Assembly (NCBI RefSeq): GCF_900182645.1 | Contig: NZ_FXTA01000005.1 | Coordinates: 186,001-250,000, forward strand | Length of the DNA: 64,000 nt | Direction: 5' to 3' | DNA from: Flavobacterium resistens | GTDB lineage: Bacteria > Bacteroidota > Bacteroidia > Flavobacteriales > Flavobacteriaceae | Notes under the pieces: model-generated | Seen by the model: the letters and a program-made list of their open reading frames with translations, nothing else | Told to the model about the DNA's origin: nothing | The model's database searches: none | Translations under genes and position numbers: made by a program | Part shown: piece after piece, positions 8,323 to 15,829 of the stretch | How the letters are laid out: each line of letters starts with the position of its first letter | Numbering within the stretch: position 1 is the first letter of the stretch

Positions 8323-8423
8323 GTCATTCCGAGGAACGAGGAATCTCCACAAGTAGCTCGACAAAGATTGTCCGCTATTCTGTGCGGAGTTACGTGTGGA
8401 GATTCCTCGTTCCTCGGAATGAC
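8323..8423. repeat. REP/BIME-like palindromic repeat (ATTCCGAGGAACGAGGAAT type)
   Basis: The arms 8323-8350 and 8396-8423 are a perfect 28-bp inverted repeat (outer GTCATTCCGAGGAACGAGGA). The 45-base interior begins TAGCTCGACAAAGATTG and contains GGAGTT, matching the interior of the element at 5888-5987. It could form a strong hairpin between the ABM gene and rluF and may protect or end the upstream transcript. Confidence 0.82.
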
Positions 8424-8474
8424 AAGATTACGGGAAATCTAAAATCTAAAGATCTAACAAATCTAAATTTTGCC

Positions 8475-8482
8475 TACTTTTG
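8475..8482 (+). promoter_or_regulatory. Probable -7 promoter box of rluF
   Basis: TACTTTTG fits TAnnTTTG and ends only 4 bases before the ATG at 8487. If used, the transcript would begin at or very near the start codon, giving a leaderless or nearly leaderless mRNA. No TTTG is seen at the -33 position, so support is moderate. Confidence 0.4.
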
Positions 8483-8486
8483 CACT

Positions 8487-9311
8487 ATGGAAGAAAATTT
8501 AAAACGTCTTAATAAATTTATTGCCGAAACGGGATTTTGTTCTCGTCGCGAAGCCGATAAACTTATCGAAGAAGGACGTGTGACAATAAATGGTGTTGTG
8601 CCGGAAATGGGAACTAAAGTTTCACCAAATGATGAAATACGCGTAGATGGAAAATTAATCGTGGAGAAACACGAAAAAATGATTTATTTGGCATTCAACA
8701 AACCGGTTGGAATTGAATGTACAACTAATTTAGAAGTCCGAAATAATATTGTTGATTATATTAATTATCCAAAACGTATTTTCCCAATTGGAAGATTGGA
8801 TAAAGCGAGTGAAGGATTAATTTTTATGACGAATGACGGTGATATCGTAAACAAGATTTTGCGCGCCCGAAACAATCACGAAAAAGAATATACGGTTACA
8901 GTAAACAAACCCATTACAGATCGTTTTATTCAGAGAATGGGAAATGGTGTTCCGATTTTGGATACGGTAACTAAAAAATGTAAAGTTGAGCAAATCAGCA
9001 AATACACTTTCAAAATTATTCTGACTCAAGGTTTAAACCGCCAAATTCGAAGAATGTCTGAATATTTGGGTTATGAAGTTACGGCGTTGAAACGTATTAG
9101 AATTATCAATATTTCTCTAGACGTTCCTGTTGGTCGATACCGTGATTTGACTGATGCTGAAATAAAAGAATTAAATCAGTTAATTGAGCCTTCGAGCAAA
9201 ACGGAAGAAGCAAGTTTTCCAAAAGTCGAAAGTCCGAAACCAGCTTCCAATCGAAGAACAACATTTATCTCAAAACACGATCCCCGATTTAAAAAAAGAG
9301 GCGATAATTAA
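8487..9311 (+). CDS. rluF: 23S rRNA pseudouridine synthase, RluF type
   Basis: The 274-residue protein has an N-terminal S4 RNA-binding domain (LNKFIAETGFCSRREADKLI) and a RsuA/RluF-family catalytic domain with the catalytic Asp in GRLDKASEGL. The strings VNKILRARNNHEKEY, GVPILDTVTKKCKV and GLNRQIRRMSEYLGYEV follow E. coli RluF closely, which modifies U2604 of 23S rRNA. The C-terminal ~40 residues are a charged tail. The start at 8487 is chosen because the frame upstream runs into the palindromic repeat; MEENLKRLNKFI is the natural family N-terminus. Confidence 0.92.
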   Translation: MEENLKRLNKFIAETGFCSRREADKLIEEGRVTINGVVPEMGTKVSPNDEIRVDGKLIVEKHEKMIYLAFNKPVGIECTTNLEVRNNIVDYINYPKRIFPIGRLDKASEGLIFMTNDGDIVNKILRARNNHEKEYTVTVNKPITDRFIQRMGNGVPILDTVTKKCKVEQISKYTFKIILTQGLNRQIRRMSEYLGYEVTALKRIRIINISLDVPVGRYRDLTDAEIKELNQLIEPSSKTEEASFPKVESPKPASNRRTTFISKHDPRFKKRGDN

Positions 9312-9323
9312 AGTAAAATCATA

Positions 9324-9358
9324 AAAAATCCCGAACCATAAAACAGTTCGGGATTTTT
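9324..9358. terminator. Bidirectional terminator
   Basis: AAAATCCCGAAC and GTTCGGGATTTT form a stem with A and T runs on both sides. It serves the convergent rluF and the membrane-protein gene at 9365. Confidence 0.88.
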
Positions 9359-9364
9359 AATTTC

Positions 9365-10759
9365 TTATTTTTTTTCTGTCAGGAAATCATAATAAAATGC
9401 TTTAGACAGGAAAGTAGCGTTTTGGTAAAAATCAATCAATTCCTCTCTTTGTATTTCAGTTTTACCACCATCTAAATTATTTTTTTGAAAATATTCTCTA
9501 CGAGTATCATCGTTAAAATTCAAACTGCTTAGAAATTGTGGCGTTACTCCTTTATTTACAGAGATATTATAATTTGTAATTAAATTTCCCCAATTTACAT
9601 AACTGCACAAAAGAACCGTTCCATAAAAATACCAAACCATTTGATTGACCAAATAAGCATTTGTTTTCTGTTTTGCGATTTTCAAAAAAGTATAAACCAA
9701 ACCAATAATTGCCAAAATAAGAAAAGCATAAACTCCCAAACGTTTATATGTTAAACCAAAAAATGAAACATATTCAGCATTTTTGACAAAAGTACTTACA
9801 ATCAAAACTCCATTTAGAAAAATCCAGATCTTAGAAAGTGTTTTAAGAAGAGTTGCTTTTTTATCAAAATTGAATCCGCCTTTGAAATAAAACATAATTA
9901 CGCCAACCGCCATTAAAATTGAAAGGATAACAGAATTTACTCTTTCATGTGTATCAGCACTCAATTTAGAAGCCTGCGCCGTAACTACTTCAAAAAACTG
10001 TTCGTAATTATACGTTACGATAAAAACCAAAAGCATCAAATTCAGCAATCCTAAAGTAATTACACCGCTTTTTCTTTCGAAATCTAAATCTAGAAATGAA
10101 AATGTATTCTGGCTTTTGACTTCGGCAATATTTTTAAACTCATTATCAAGAAGTTCATTTTTTTCATAACAAACTTCAGGAACCCAATAATTCCAAAAAC
10201 TGAATGAGATATAAAAACCTGCAATACTTAACAGCAAAAACTGTGGCACATCAATATCTAATTGATAATCTGTAAAAAGAGAAGAAAAATGCGCGCTCCC
10301 AAAAGAATAGACAACGAAAAACAATCCTAGAAAAATAGCTGGAATTAAAACAAAAGCAACCAACTTTTTAGCAAAATTATTATGAATTTGCTTTTCTGGA
10401 AGCCATTGTTTGAAAATCCAGATACGCCCTAAAGAAGTTATTCCGTTTAGGAATATCAATGGAAAAACCTGAACGATTTTTAATTTATTATCCTGCGTTT
10501 TGAACTGCAAAAACAAAATTGAAATTGCCATTGCAAAGAAAGAAGCCGCATCACCGTACCATCCGAAAGCCAAACAAGACAAAACCGATGTTATGACCAA
10601 TATTAAATGTGTTCTTTCAGTAAATTTATCCTGAAAGAAATAGCAAATAAATCCAATTAAGACAAGTCCAAAAATAGACCAGTTAAGTCCTGGATCTTCT
10701 CTGTAAAAAAGCAGTAAAAAGATAAAACTGCAAACTAAAATAATGTGGTGTTTTTTCAT
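9365..10759 (-). CDS. Polytopic membrane protein, DUF4173/DUF4153-like
   Basis: The 464-residue protein has about twelve hydrophobic segments, starting with HIILVCSFIFLLLFY, and a soluble C-terminal tail of ~80 residues. The stretch AYLVNQMVWYFYGTVLLCSYVNWGNLITNYNI resembles DUF4173/DUF4153 proteins, whose function is not known. The gene has its own copy of the ACTTTG-N5-CAAAGT site 18 bases before its start, as does the two-gene unit upstream, so the three genes are likely controlled together by the winged-helix regulator at 10818. Family assignment is from memory of motif style and moderate. Confidence 0.75.
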   Translation of the reverse strand: MKKHHIILVCSFIFLLLFYREDPGLNWSIFGLVLIGFICYFFQDKFTERTHLILVITSVLSCLAFGWYGDAASFFAMAISILFLQFKTQDNKLKIVQVFPLIFLNGITSLGRIWIFKQWLPEKQIHNNFAKKLVAFVLIPAIFLGLFFVVYSFGSAHFSSLFTDYQLDIDVPQFLLLSIAGFYISFSFWNYWVPEVCYEKNELLDNEFKNIAEVKSQNTFSFLDLDFERKSGVITLGLLNLMLLVFIVTYNYEQFFEVVTAQASKLSADTHERVNSVILSILMAVGVIMFYFKGGFNFDKKATLLKTLSKIWIFLNGVLIVSTFVKNAEYVSFFGLTYKRLGVYAFLILAIIGLVYTFLKIAKQKTNAYLVNQMVWYFYGTVLLCSYVNWGNLITNYNISVNKGVTPQFLSSLNFNDDTRREYFQKNNLDGGKTEIQREELIDFYQNATFLSKAFYYDFLTEKK

Positions 10760-10777
10760 GGTTATTTAATTAAAAGT

Positions 10778-10796
10778 ACTTTGCATTTCAAAGTTA
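10778..10796 (-). promoter_or_regulatory. Operator-like inverted repeat and -7 box upstream of the DUF4173-like gene
   Basis: ACTTTG-CATTT-CAAAGT is an inverted repeat. Read on the minus strand, its outer half gives TAACTTTG, a -7 box. The same arrangement with a different 5-base centre is at 11737-11755. Overlap of the inverted repeat with the -7 box suggests repression by a dimeric regulator. Confidence 0.55.
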
Positions 10797-10817
10797 TTAG
10801 ACAAAAAAATATAGTTA

Positions 10818-11108
10818 TTAAGATTTCATTAATTTTTCAAGGTAAGAAAGATGCTCTTTAAAAGCCGCACGTCCTAAAGCAGTTACCTGATAAGATGTAC
10901 GCGGTTTTTTTCCAACAAATTCTTTTTTAACTTCAATATATTCTGATTTTTCAAGCGCTGAGGCATGACTTGCTAAATTACCATCGGTGATATTCAAAAG
11001 GGTTTTCATCTCGGTAAAATCTACCCAGTCGTTAACCATCAAAACGGACATAATACCCAGTCTGACACGGCTTTCAAAATCTTTATTTAGTTTATCAATA
11101 ATTCCCAT
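10818..11108 (-). CDS. Small winged-helix transcriptional regulator (HTH_34 type)
   Basis: The 96-residue protein is essentially one winged helix: RVRLGIMSVLMVNDWVDFTE, a recognition helix in ITDGNLASHASALEKSEYIE and a wing at KKPRTSYQVTALGRAAF. It matches the short MarR/PadR-like HTH_34 regulators. It lies 4 bases downstream of the membrane-protein gene at 11113-11727 and is almost certainly co-transcribed with it. Matching inverted repeats before that operon and before the next gene make it the probable DNA-binding partner of those sites, including autoregulation. The inducing signal is unknown; no ligand-binding domain is present. Confidence 0.88.
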   Translation of the reverse strand: MGIIDKLNKDFESRVRLGIMSVLMVNDWVDFTEMKTLLNITDGNLASHASALEKSEYIEVKKEFVGKKPRTSYQVTALGRAAFKEHLSYLEKLMKS

Positions 11109-11112
11109 TGGG

Positions 11113-11727
11113 TTATTTGTATTTTTTGAACATCACTAATCCGTATATAATATGCAGGATTCCGAATCCAATAATCCAAAATATCAAACCATAACCTATA
11201 TAAAAAAGCGAAATACCTCCTAAAATAAGCTCCAAAAAGCCCAAATATTTTATATCTGAAAAAGTATATTTTTCGGCATTTATCACTGCAAGACCGTAAA
11301 ATATCAAAGTTGATGGCGCAACTAAACCGAAATATCCGTGATAGATTAAGGCCAAACAGAAAATACCTCCCGCCACTAATGGAACGGCTAAATTAAACAG
11401 CATTTTTTTTGTTGCTGATGTCCAAATTGGCAAATTGTATTTTCGGGATTTTCTAATTGTAAAAAAGGCTCCAAATACAAATGCACAAACTAAAATTACA
11501 ACTCCAGTCAGGAATAAATGAGAAACCAAGTTTCCAGATAACAAAATATGATCATCAGTAAAATACTCAATACCATTTACCTTAAACAACTGATATACAT
11601 ACAAACCGCCAATTAAGGCCGAAAGTCCAGCAAAGACTCCCGAAAGTCCGCTTAATGATATAAATCGTGAAGAACGCTCCATCATGGAACGAATATGTGC
11701 TAAATCTTCTTGGTGTTTCTGATTCAT
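11113..11727 (-). CDS. Inner-membrane protein of unknown function, paired with winged-helix regulator
   Basis: The 204-residue protein has a cytoplasmic N-terminal helix (HQEDLAHIRSMMERSSRFI) and six likely membrane segments, ending at YGLVMFKKYK. It is not recognised beyond the class of membrane proteins found beside HTH_34 regulators in Flavobacteriia. The pairing with a small regulator and a shared operator suggests the membrane protein may sense or respond to the condition the regulator controls; that is inference. Confidence 0.78.
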   Translation of the reverse strand: MNQKHQEDLAHIRSMMERSSRFISLSGLSGVFAGLSALIGGLYVYQLFKVNGIEYFTDDHILLSGNLVSHLFLTGVVILVCAFVFGAFFTIRKSRKYNLPIWTSATKKMLFNLAVPLVAGGIFCLALIYHGYFGLVAPSTLIFYGLAVINAEKYTFSDIKYLGFLELILGGISLFYIGYGLIFWIIGFGILHIIYGLVMFKKYK

Positions 11728-11736
11728 AATAAAAGT

Positions 11737-11777
11737 ACTTTGCAGTACAAAGTTATTATTTATTTTGGATTGACAAA
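11737..11777 (-). promoter_or_regulatory. Promoter with overlapping operator for the membrane protein/regulator operon
   Basis: On the minus strand a TTTG (11774-11777) is separated by 18 bases from TAACTTTG (11748-11755), close to the Bacteroidota consensus. The -7 box forms one arm of the inverted repeat ACTTTG-CAGTA-CAAAGT (11737-11753). This matches the site at 10778-10794. Confidence 0.65.
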
Positions 11778-11872
11778 TAAAAAAACACTTTTTATTTTAT
11801 TGAGGTTTAAAGTTTTTTTTCTGAAAAAATTTTAAACCCTTGTAGAAAAGTGATTTGTTATTACCTGAGAGC

Positions 11873-11988
11873 CGCGTGAGGGATAGAAGCAATCCGCCGC
11901 AGCGGAGCGAATAGCCCGACCGTCTCGTTGCAAAAGGGCGCATAACCATAAAGCATATTTGCCCTTTTGCAACGAGACGGTCACGCCC
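11873..11988 (-). repeat. 116-nt structured intergenic element, copy B
   Basis: Read on the minus strand, the element starts GGGCGT and ends CTATCCCTCACGCG. It contains a perfect 22-bp inverted repeat (11918-11939 with 11961-11982) around a 21-base loop that starts AAATATGC, then GGGCT and a second hairpin TCCGC-TGCG-GCGGA. Every segment length equals that of the copy at 53431-53546, while the sequence of both stems differs. GCGT near the 5' end can pair with ACGC near the 3' end to close the structure. It lies downstream of corA in the same sense, after corA's terminator. It may be a structured RNA or a mobile DNA hairpin; no protein partner is in the window. Confidence 0.8.
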
Positions 11989-12003
11989 AAAGCATATAAA
12001 ACG

Positions 12004-12036
12004 AAAAAAGCCTATTCACATAATGAACAGGCTTTT
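12004..12036 (-). terminator. Terminator of corA
   Basis: AAAAGCCTATTCA and TGAACAGGCTTTT form a stem (one mismatch) around CATAA, with a T run in the minus-strand sense. Confidence 0.82.
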
Positions 12037-12052
12037 GTTGTGAATTTTTAAT

Positions 12053-12979
12053 TTAAAACCATCTTCTTCTTTTGAATAAAAAGACTCCGAAAGTTGATAA
12101 GATGATGGAGACTAAAAGTAGAATCCAGATTCCGTATTTGCTTTCTTCTAAACCGTTTGGTACGTTCATTCCGTACAAACTGGCAATTAGAGTTGGAATC
12201 ATTAAGATGATAGAAATTGAAGTCATCTGCTTCATGATGTTATTCATATTATTTGAAATCACCGAGGCATAAGCATCCATCATTCCGGTCAAGATATTAC
12301 TATAAATATTTGCCGTGTCTTGTGCCTGACTTAATTCGATTTCAACATCTTCTAACAAATCCAAATCGTACTCTGCTTTGTGTGCTTTTAGATTTTTAAT
12401 GCGTTGAAATAAAACATCATTTGCTTTTAAAGATGTAATAAAGAAAACCAAACATTTTTCAATTTGAAGCAATGCCTGCAGCTCTTCATTTTTAATAGAT
12501 TTCTCTAAATTATCCTCGGCCAGTTTTATTTTTTGATTTACTTGTTTCAAATATTTTAGATACCAAACACTCGATGACAAAAGCAATCTCAAAACCCAGT
12601 CAAAATTATTTTTCACCTGAATGCATTTGCGTCGTGAATACAACATAAAATCATATATAACCTCTGTTTTGTAAAAAGTAATTGTCACGCAAATATCATC
12701 TTTGAAAATCACCCCCATCGGAATGGTTTGAAAAGGAAGTTTAATATCGTTACTTTTTATAGGAACACGCATGATAATAAGTGTCCACCCGTCTTCGACT
12801 TCTATACGGGGTCTTTCATCAATATCCTCAATATCATTGTAGAATGCTTCAGGAATTTGAAGTTCTTCTAATAAGTATTTTTTTTCTGTTTCTGTAGGAT
12901 CCTCGATACTTATCCAGCAATTTGGAATCCATTTTGGTATTTCTAGTAATCCGTTGTCGTTTGTGTAAAAGGCTTTCAT
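12053..12979 (-). CDS. corA: CorA family divalent metal (magnesium) transporter
   Basis: The 308-residue protein has a large cytoplasmic N-terminal domain with long helices and two C-terminal membrane segments. The first ends with the selectivity motif YGMN, and the second runs IWILLLVSIILSTFGVFLF before the basic tail KRRRWF. This is the CorA-like layout for Mg2+ (or Co2+/Ni2+) uptake by a homopentamer. The periplasmic loop VPNGLEESK has the acidic character expected. Substrate specificity is not fixed by sequence. The gene is monocistronic with its own terminator. Confidence 0.92.
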   Translation of the reverse strand: MKAFYTNDNGLLEIPKWIPNCWISIEDPTETEKKYLLEELQIPEAFYNDIEDIDERPRIEVEDGWTLIIMRVPIKSNDIKLPFQTIPMGVIFKDDICVTITFYKTEVIYDFMLYSRRKCIQVKNNFDWVLRLLLSSSVWYLKYLKQVNQKIKLAEDNLEKSIKNEELQALLQIEKCLVFFITSLKANDVLFQRIKNLKAHKAEYDLDLLEDVEIELSQAQDTANIYSNILTGMMDAYASVISNNMNNIMKQMTSISIILMIPTLIASLYGMNVPNGLEESKYGIWILLLVSIILSTFGVFLFKRRRWF

Positions 12980-13150
12980 TTCAAAATACAGGTTTTTATC
13001 GCAGCATTTTGAAATTTCAAAAGCTGCTTTTAATTAAATACTAACGAATAATAATCGTCCATTTGGAGAAGTGTTTTTTTAAGTGGTGCAAAAGTATCCT
13101 TTATTTTTAAGAACCGAAACTTTAAACTATTAATTAAATATTAAAAACAA

Positions 13151-13177
13151 CAAAGCCTGCTCAAATGAACAGGCTTT
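13151..13177 (-). terminator. Terminator of folD
   Basis: AAAGCCTGCTCA and TGAACAGGCTTT form a stem followed in the minus-strand sense by TTTGTTGTTTTT. Confidence 0.78.
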
Positions 13178-13198
13178 GCAAAGTATTTTGAAAAAAAA

Positions 13199-14086
13199 TT
13201 ATTGATTTCTTGCACTTCTCATTTTACGCGCTAAAAGTGTATTTTTAAGCAACATCGCAATTGTCATTGGTCCTACTCCACCTGGAACTGGTGTTATGAA
13301 TGATGCTTTTTTGCTTACGCCGTCAAAATCAACGTCACCTTTGATAACGTATCCTTTTGCGTTTGATGCATCTTCTACACGAGTAATTCCAACGTCAATA
13401 ATTGTTACTCCTTCTTTTACCATATCTGCTTTTAAGAATTCTGGAACTCCTAAAGCTGTGATGATAATATCAGCATTTTTAGTGTATTCTTCTAAGTTTT
13501 TAGTACGACTGTGAGTCAAAGTAACTGTAGAATCTCCAGGATTTCCTTTGCGGCTCATTAAGATACTCATTGGACGCCCAACGATATGACTTCTTCCAAT
13601 TACGACTGTATGTTTTCCTGAAGTTTCAACTTTGTAACGCTCTAATAATTCCATAATTCCGAATGGTGTTGCTGGAATAAAACTTTCCATTTCAAGTGCC
13701 ATTCTACCAAAGTTAGTTGGATGAAATCCGTCTACGTCTTTATCAGGATCGATTGCTAATAAGATTTTTTGCTCGTCAATGTGTTTCGGCAAAGGCAACT
13801 GAACAATATATCCATCTAGATTATCATCTTCGTTTAACTCTTTTATTTTCGCAAGCAATTCGTCTTCGGTAATCGTTTCCGGCAGACTTACTAAAGTAGA
13901 ATCAAATCCGATTTCCTGACATGATTTTACTTTACTTCCTACGTAAGTTAAACTTGCACCATTGTTTCCAACTAAAACCGCTGCTAAATGAGGCACTTTT
14001 CCTCCAGCTGCTTTTATAGATTGAACTTCGATTGCAATTTCGTTTTTAATGTCGTTAGATGTTTTTTTACCGTCTAGTAGTTGCAT
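13199..14086 (-). CDS. folD: Bifunctional methylenetetrahydrofolate dehydrogenase/methenyltetrahydrofolate cyclohydrolase
   Basis: The 295-residue protein is FolD, interconverting 5,10-methylene-, methenyl- and 10-formyl-tetrahydrofolate in the cytoplasm. Diagnostic stretches are TYVGSKVKSCQEIGF with the catalytic Lys/Tyr region, DGYIVQLPLPKHI, the NADP-binding GRSHIVGRPMSILM and the C-terminal PVPGGVGPMTIAMLL. The start is placed at MQLLDGKKTS (14086). A farther in-frame ATG at 14122 would add 12 residues encoded by the TGAAAC repeat, which is unlikely to be translated. Confidence 0.95.
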   Translation of the reverse strand: MQLLDGKKTSNDIKNEIAIEVQSIKAAGGKVPHLAAVLVGNNGASLTYVGSKVKSCQEIGFDSTLVSLPETITEDELLAKIKELNEDDNLDGYIVQLPLPKHIDEQKILLAIDPDKDVDGFHPTNFGRMALEMESFIPATPFGIMELLERYKVETSGKHTVVIGRSHIVGRPMSILMSRKGNPGDSTVTLTHSRTKNLEEYTKNADIIITALGVPEFLKADMVKEGVTIIDVGITRVEDASNAKGYVIKGDVDFDGVSKKASFITPVPGGVGPMTIAMLLKNTLLARKMRSARNQ

Positions 14087-14095
14087 TGTGTTTTG

Positions 14096-14207
14096 TTTCA
14101 GGTTTAAAGTTTCATGTTTCACGTTATTTGTGAAACTTAAATATTTATGTAATTAAAAAAGTTTCAAATTTCAGTCTCTAACTTGAAACCTGAAACTTGA
14201 AACTTTT
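14096..14207. repeat. Heptamer-type TGAAAC repeat cluster, inverted arms
   Basis: GTTTCAGGTTTAAAGTTTCA (14096-14115) faces ACTTGAAACCTGAAACTTGA with following AAC (14181-14203), so the gap between folD and ffh can fold back on itself. The units match those at 2933-3005 and 44111-44145. Confidence 0.6.
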
Positions 14208-14214
14208 AATTTTA

Positions 14215-15567
14215 TTATCTCGGCATTCCGCCTGGCATTCCTTTCATTCCGCCCATCATTTTCATTAGGTTTTTTCCGCCCGGACCTTGCATCATCTTCA
14301 TCATCTTGCTCATTTGGTCAAACTGCTTCATTAACTGATTTACTTGCTCGACTTTAGTTCCCGAACCTTTAGCGATTCTGGCTTTTCTTTTTACGTCGAT
14401 AATGGCTGGTTTACTTCTTTCTCCTGGCGTCATCGAGTGAATGATAGCTTCGATATGTTTGAAAGCATCATCTTCAATTTCTACATCTTTCATGGCTTTT
14501 GAAGCACCTGGTATCATTCCAACCAAGTCTTTCATGTTACCCATTTTTTTCACTTGCTGAATCTGCGTTAAGAAGTCATCAAAACCAAATTCGTTTTTAG
14601 CGATTTTCTTTTGAAGTTTTCTAGCTTCTTCTTCGTCAAATTGTTCCTGAGCTCTTTCAACAAGAGACACAACGTCTCCCATTCCTAAGATACGCTCAGC
14701 CATACGTTCTGGATAGAAAACATCAATTGCTTCCATTTTTTCTCCAGTACCAACAAATTTGATTGGTTTGTTTACAATCGATTTGATCGAAAGCGCAGCT
14801 CCACCACGAGTATCACCATCTAATTTCGTTAAAATAACTCCATCAAAATTCAAGATATCGTTGAAAGCTTTTGCTGTGTTTACAGCATCTTGTCCTGTCA
14901 TCGAATCGACAACGAACAATGTTTCTTGTGGTTGAATTGCTTTGTGTACACGAGCAATTTCATCCATCATTTCCTGATCTACTGCAAGACGTCCGGCTGT
15001 ATCGACAATTACGACATTGAAACCGTTTGCTTTTGCATGTTTGATTGCATTTTGAGCAATCTCAACAGGATTTTTGTTTTCTGGTTCTGAGTAAACCTCA
15101 ACACCTATTTGATCTCCAACAACATGAAGCTGATTAATCGCCGCTGGACGGTAGATATCACACGCTACAAGAAGTGGTTTTTTATTTTTCTTAGTCTTTA
15201 AAAAGTTGGCTAATTTGCCTGAGAAAGTAGTTTTACCAGAACCTTGAAGCCCCGACATCAAAATAACAGTTGGATTTCCTGATAAGTTAACACCAGCAAC
15301 ATCTCCACCCATTAATTCCGTCAACTCATCTTTTACCAGTTTTACTAATAATTGTCCTGGTTGTAAGGTTGTAAGTACGTCCTGACCAATTGCTTTGTCT
15401 TTTACTCTAGCTGTAAAATCTTTAGCAATTTTAAAGTTAACATCGGCATCAAGTAATGCACGACGCACTTCTTTTAAAGTATCGGCAACGTTTACTTCTG
15501 TAATTTTACCGTGTCCTTTTAATATATGGAACGCTTTATCTAACTTATCGCTTAAATTATCAAACAT
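14215..15567 (-). CDS. ffh: Signal recognition particle GTPase (54 kDa subunit)
   Basis: The 450-residue protein has the NG GTPase domain with G1 GLQGSGKTTFSGKLA, DTAGRL (G3) and TKLDGDTRGGAAL (G4 and closing region), then the methionine-rich M domain (MMKMMQGPGGKNLMKMMGGMKGMPGG is its tail, in part) that binds SRP RNA and signal sequences. It delivers nascent membrane proteins to FtsY and the translocon. Length is normal. A -7-like box (TATCTTTG on the minus strand, 15590-15597) lies 22 bases before the start. Confidence 0.97.
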   Translation of the reverse strand: MFDNLSDKLDKAFHILKGHGKITEVNVADTLKEVRRALLDADVNFKIAKDFTARVKDKAIGQDVLTTLQPGQLLVKLVKDELTELMGGDVAGVNLSGNPTVILMSGLQGSGKTTFSGKLANFLKTKKNKKPLLVACDIYRPAAINQLHVVGDQIGVEVYSEPENKNPVEIAQNAIKHAKANGFNVVIVDTAGRLAVDQEMMDEIARVHKAIQPQETLFVVDSMTGQDAVNTAKAFNDILNFDGVILTKLDGDTRGGAALSIKSIVNKPIKFVGTGEKMEAIDVFYPERMAERILGMGDVVSLVERAQEQFDEEEARKLQKKIAKNEFGFDDFLTQIQQVKKMGNMKDLVGMIPGASKAMKDVEIEDDAFKHIEAIIHSMTPGERSKPAIIDVKRKARIAKGSGTKVEQVNQLMKQFDQMSKMMKMMQGPGGKNLMKMMGGMKGMPGGMPR

Positions 15568-15655
15568 ATTATTTTCTTTATTTGAAGTGCAAAGATAATC
15601 TAATTAGATATTTCAGGCAATTTTTATTTGTATGCATTTAACCGCAAAGAACGCG

Positions 15656-15675
15656 ATCCCGATAGCCATCGGGAT
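15656..15675. repeat. Palindrome ATCCCGAT-AGCC-ATCGGGAT nested in a CGCAAAG repeat
   Basis: This perfect 8-bp-arm palindrome sits between CCGCAAAGAACGC and ACGCAAAGAA. It looks like a short palindrome inserted into a second, older repeat. Confidence 0.6.
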
Positions 15676-15829
15676 ACGCAAAGAATGGTATGTTATTTTG
15701 CTCGCAAAGCCGGAAAGTTTTTTCACGCAGATTTAAAAAGATTTAAGCAGATTCAAACAGATTATAATTTTAAGTTCTAAAAAATTAAATCTGCCAAAAT
15801 ATGCGTGAAACAAAAAACGCAAAAGAATA

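Larger units (their letters stand above)
11728..12052. other. Intergenic region with regulated promoter, structured element and terminator
   Basis: From left to right this gap holds the operator/promoter of the 11727 operon (11737-11777), an AT-rich stretch, the 116-nt structured element (11873-11988, minus strand) and the corA terminator (12004-12036). No open frame of note is seen. Confidence 0.8.

Noticed and set aside
8382..8486. GTG-started N-terminal extension of rluF
   Set aside because: It would translate one arm of the palindromic repeat; the family N-terminus begins at 8487.
9365..10759. Considered a transporter from the number of membrane segments
   Set aside because: No transporter motif is visible, and the C-terminal region fits DUF4173/DUF4153-like proteins of unknown role.
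11873..11988. Considered an integron attC site or an insertion-sequence end
   Set aside because: No integrase or transposase is in the window, the attC core sequences RYYYAAC/GTTRRRY are not present, and the fixed two-hairpin layout with TNCG loop fits a structured RNA or a non-autonomous repeat better.
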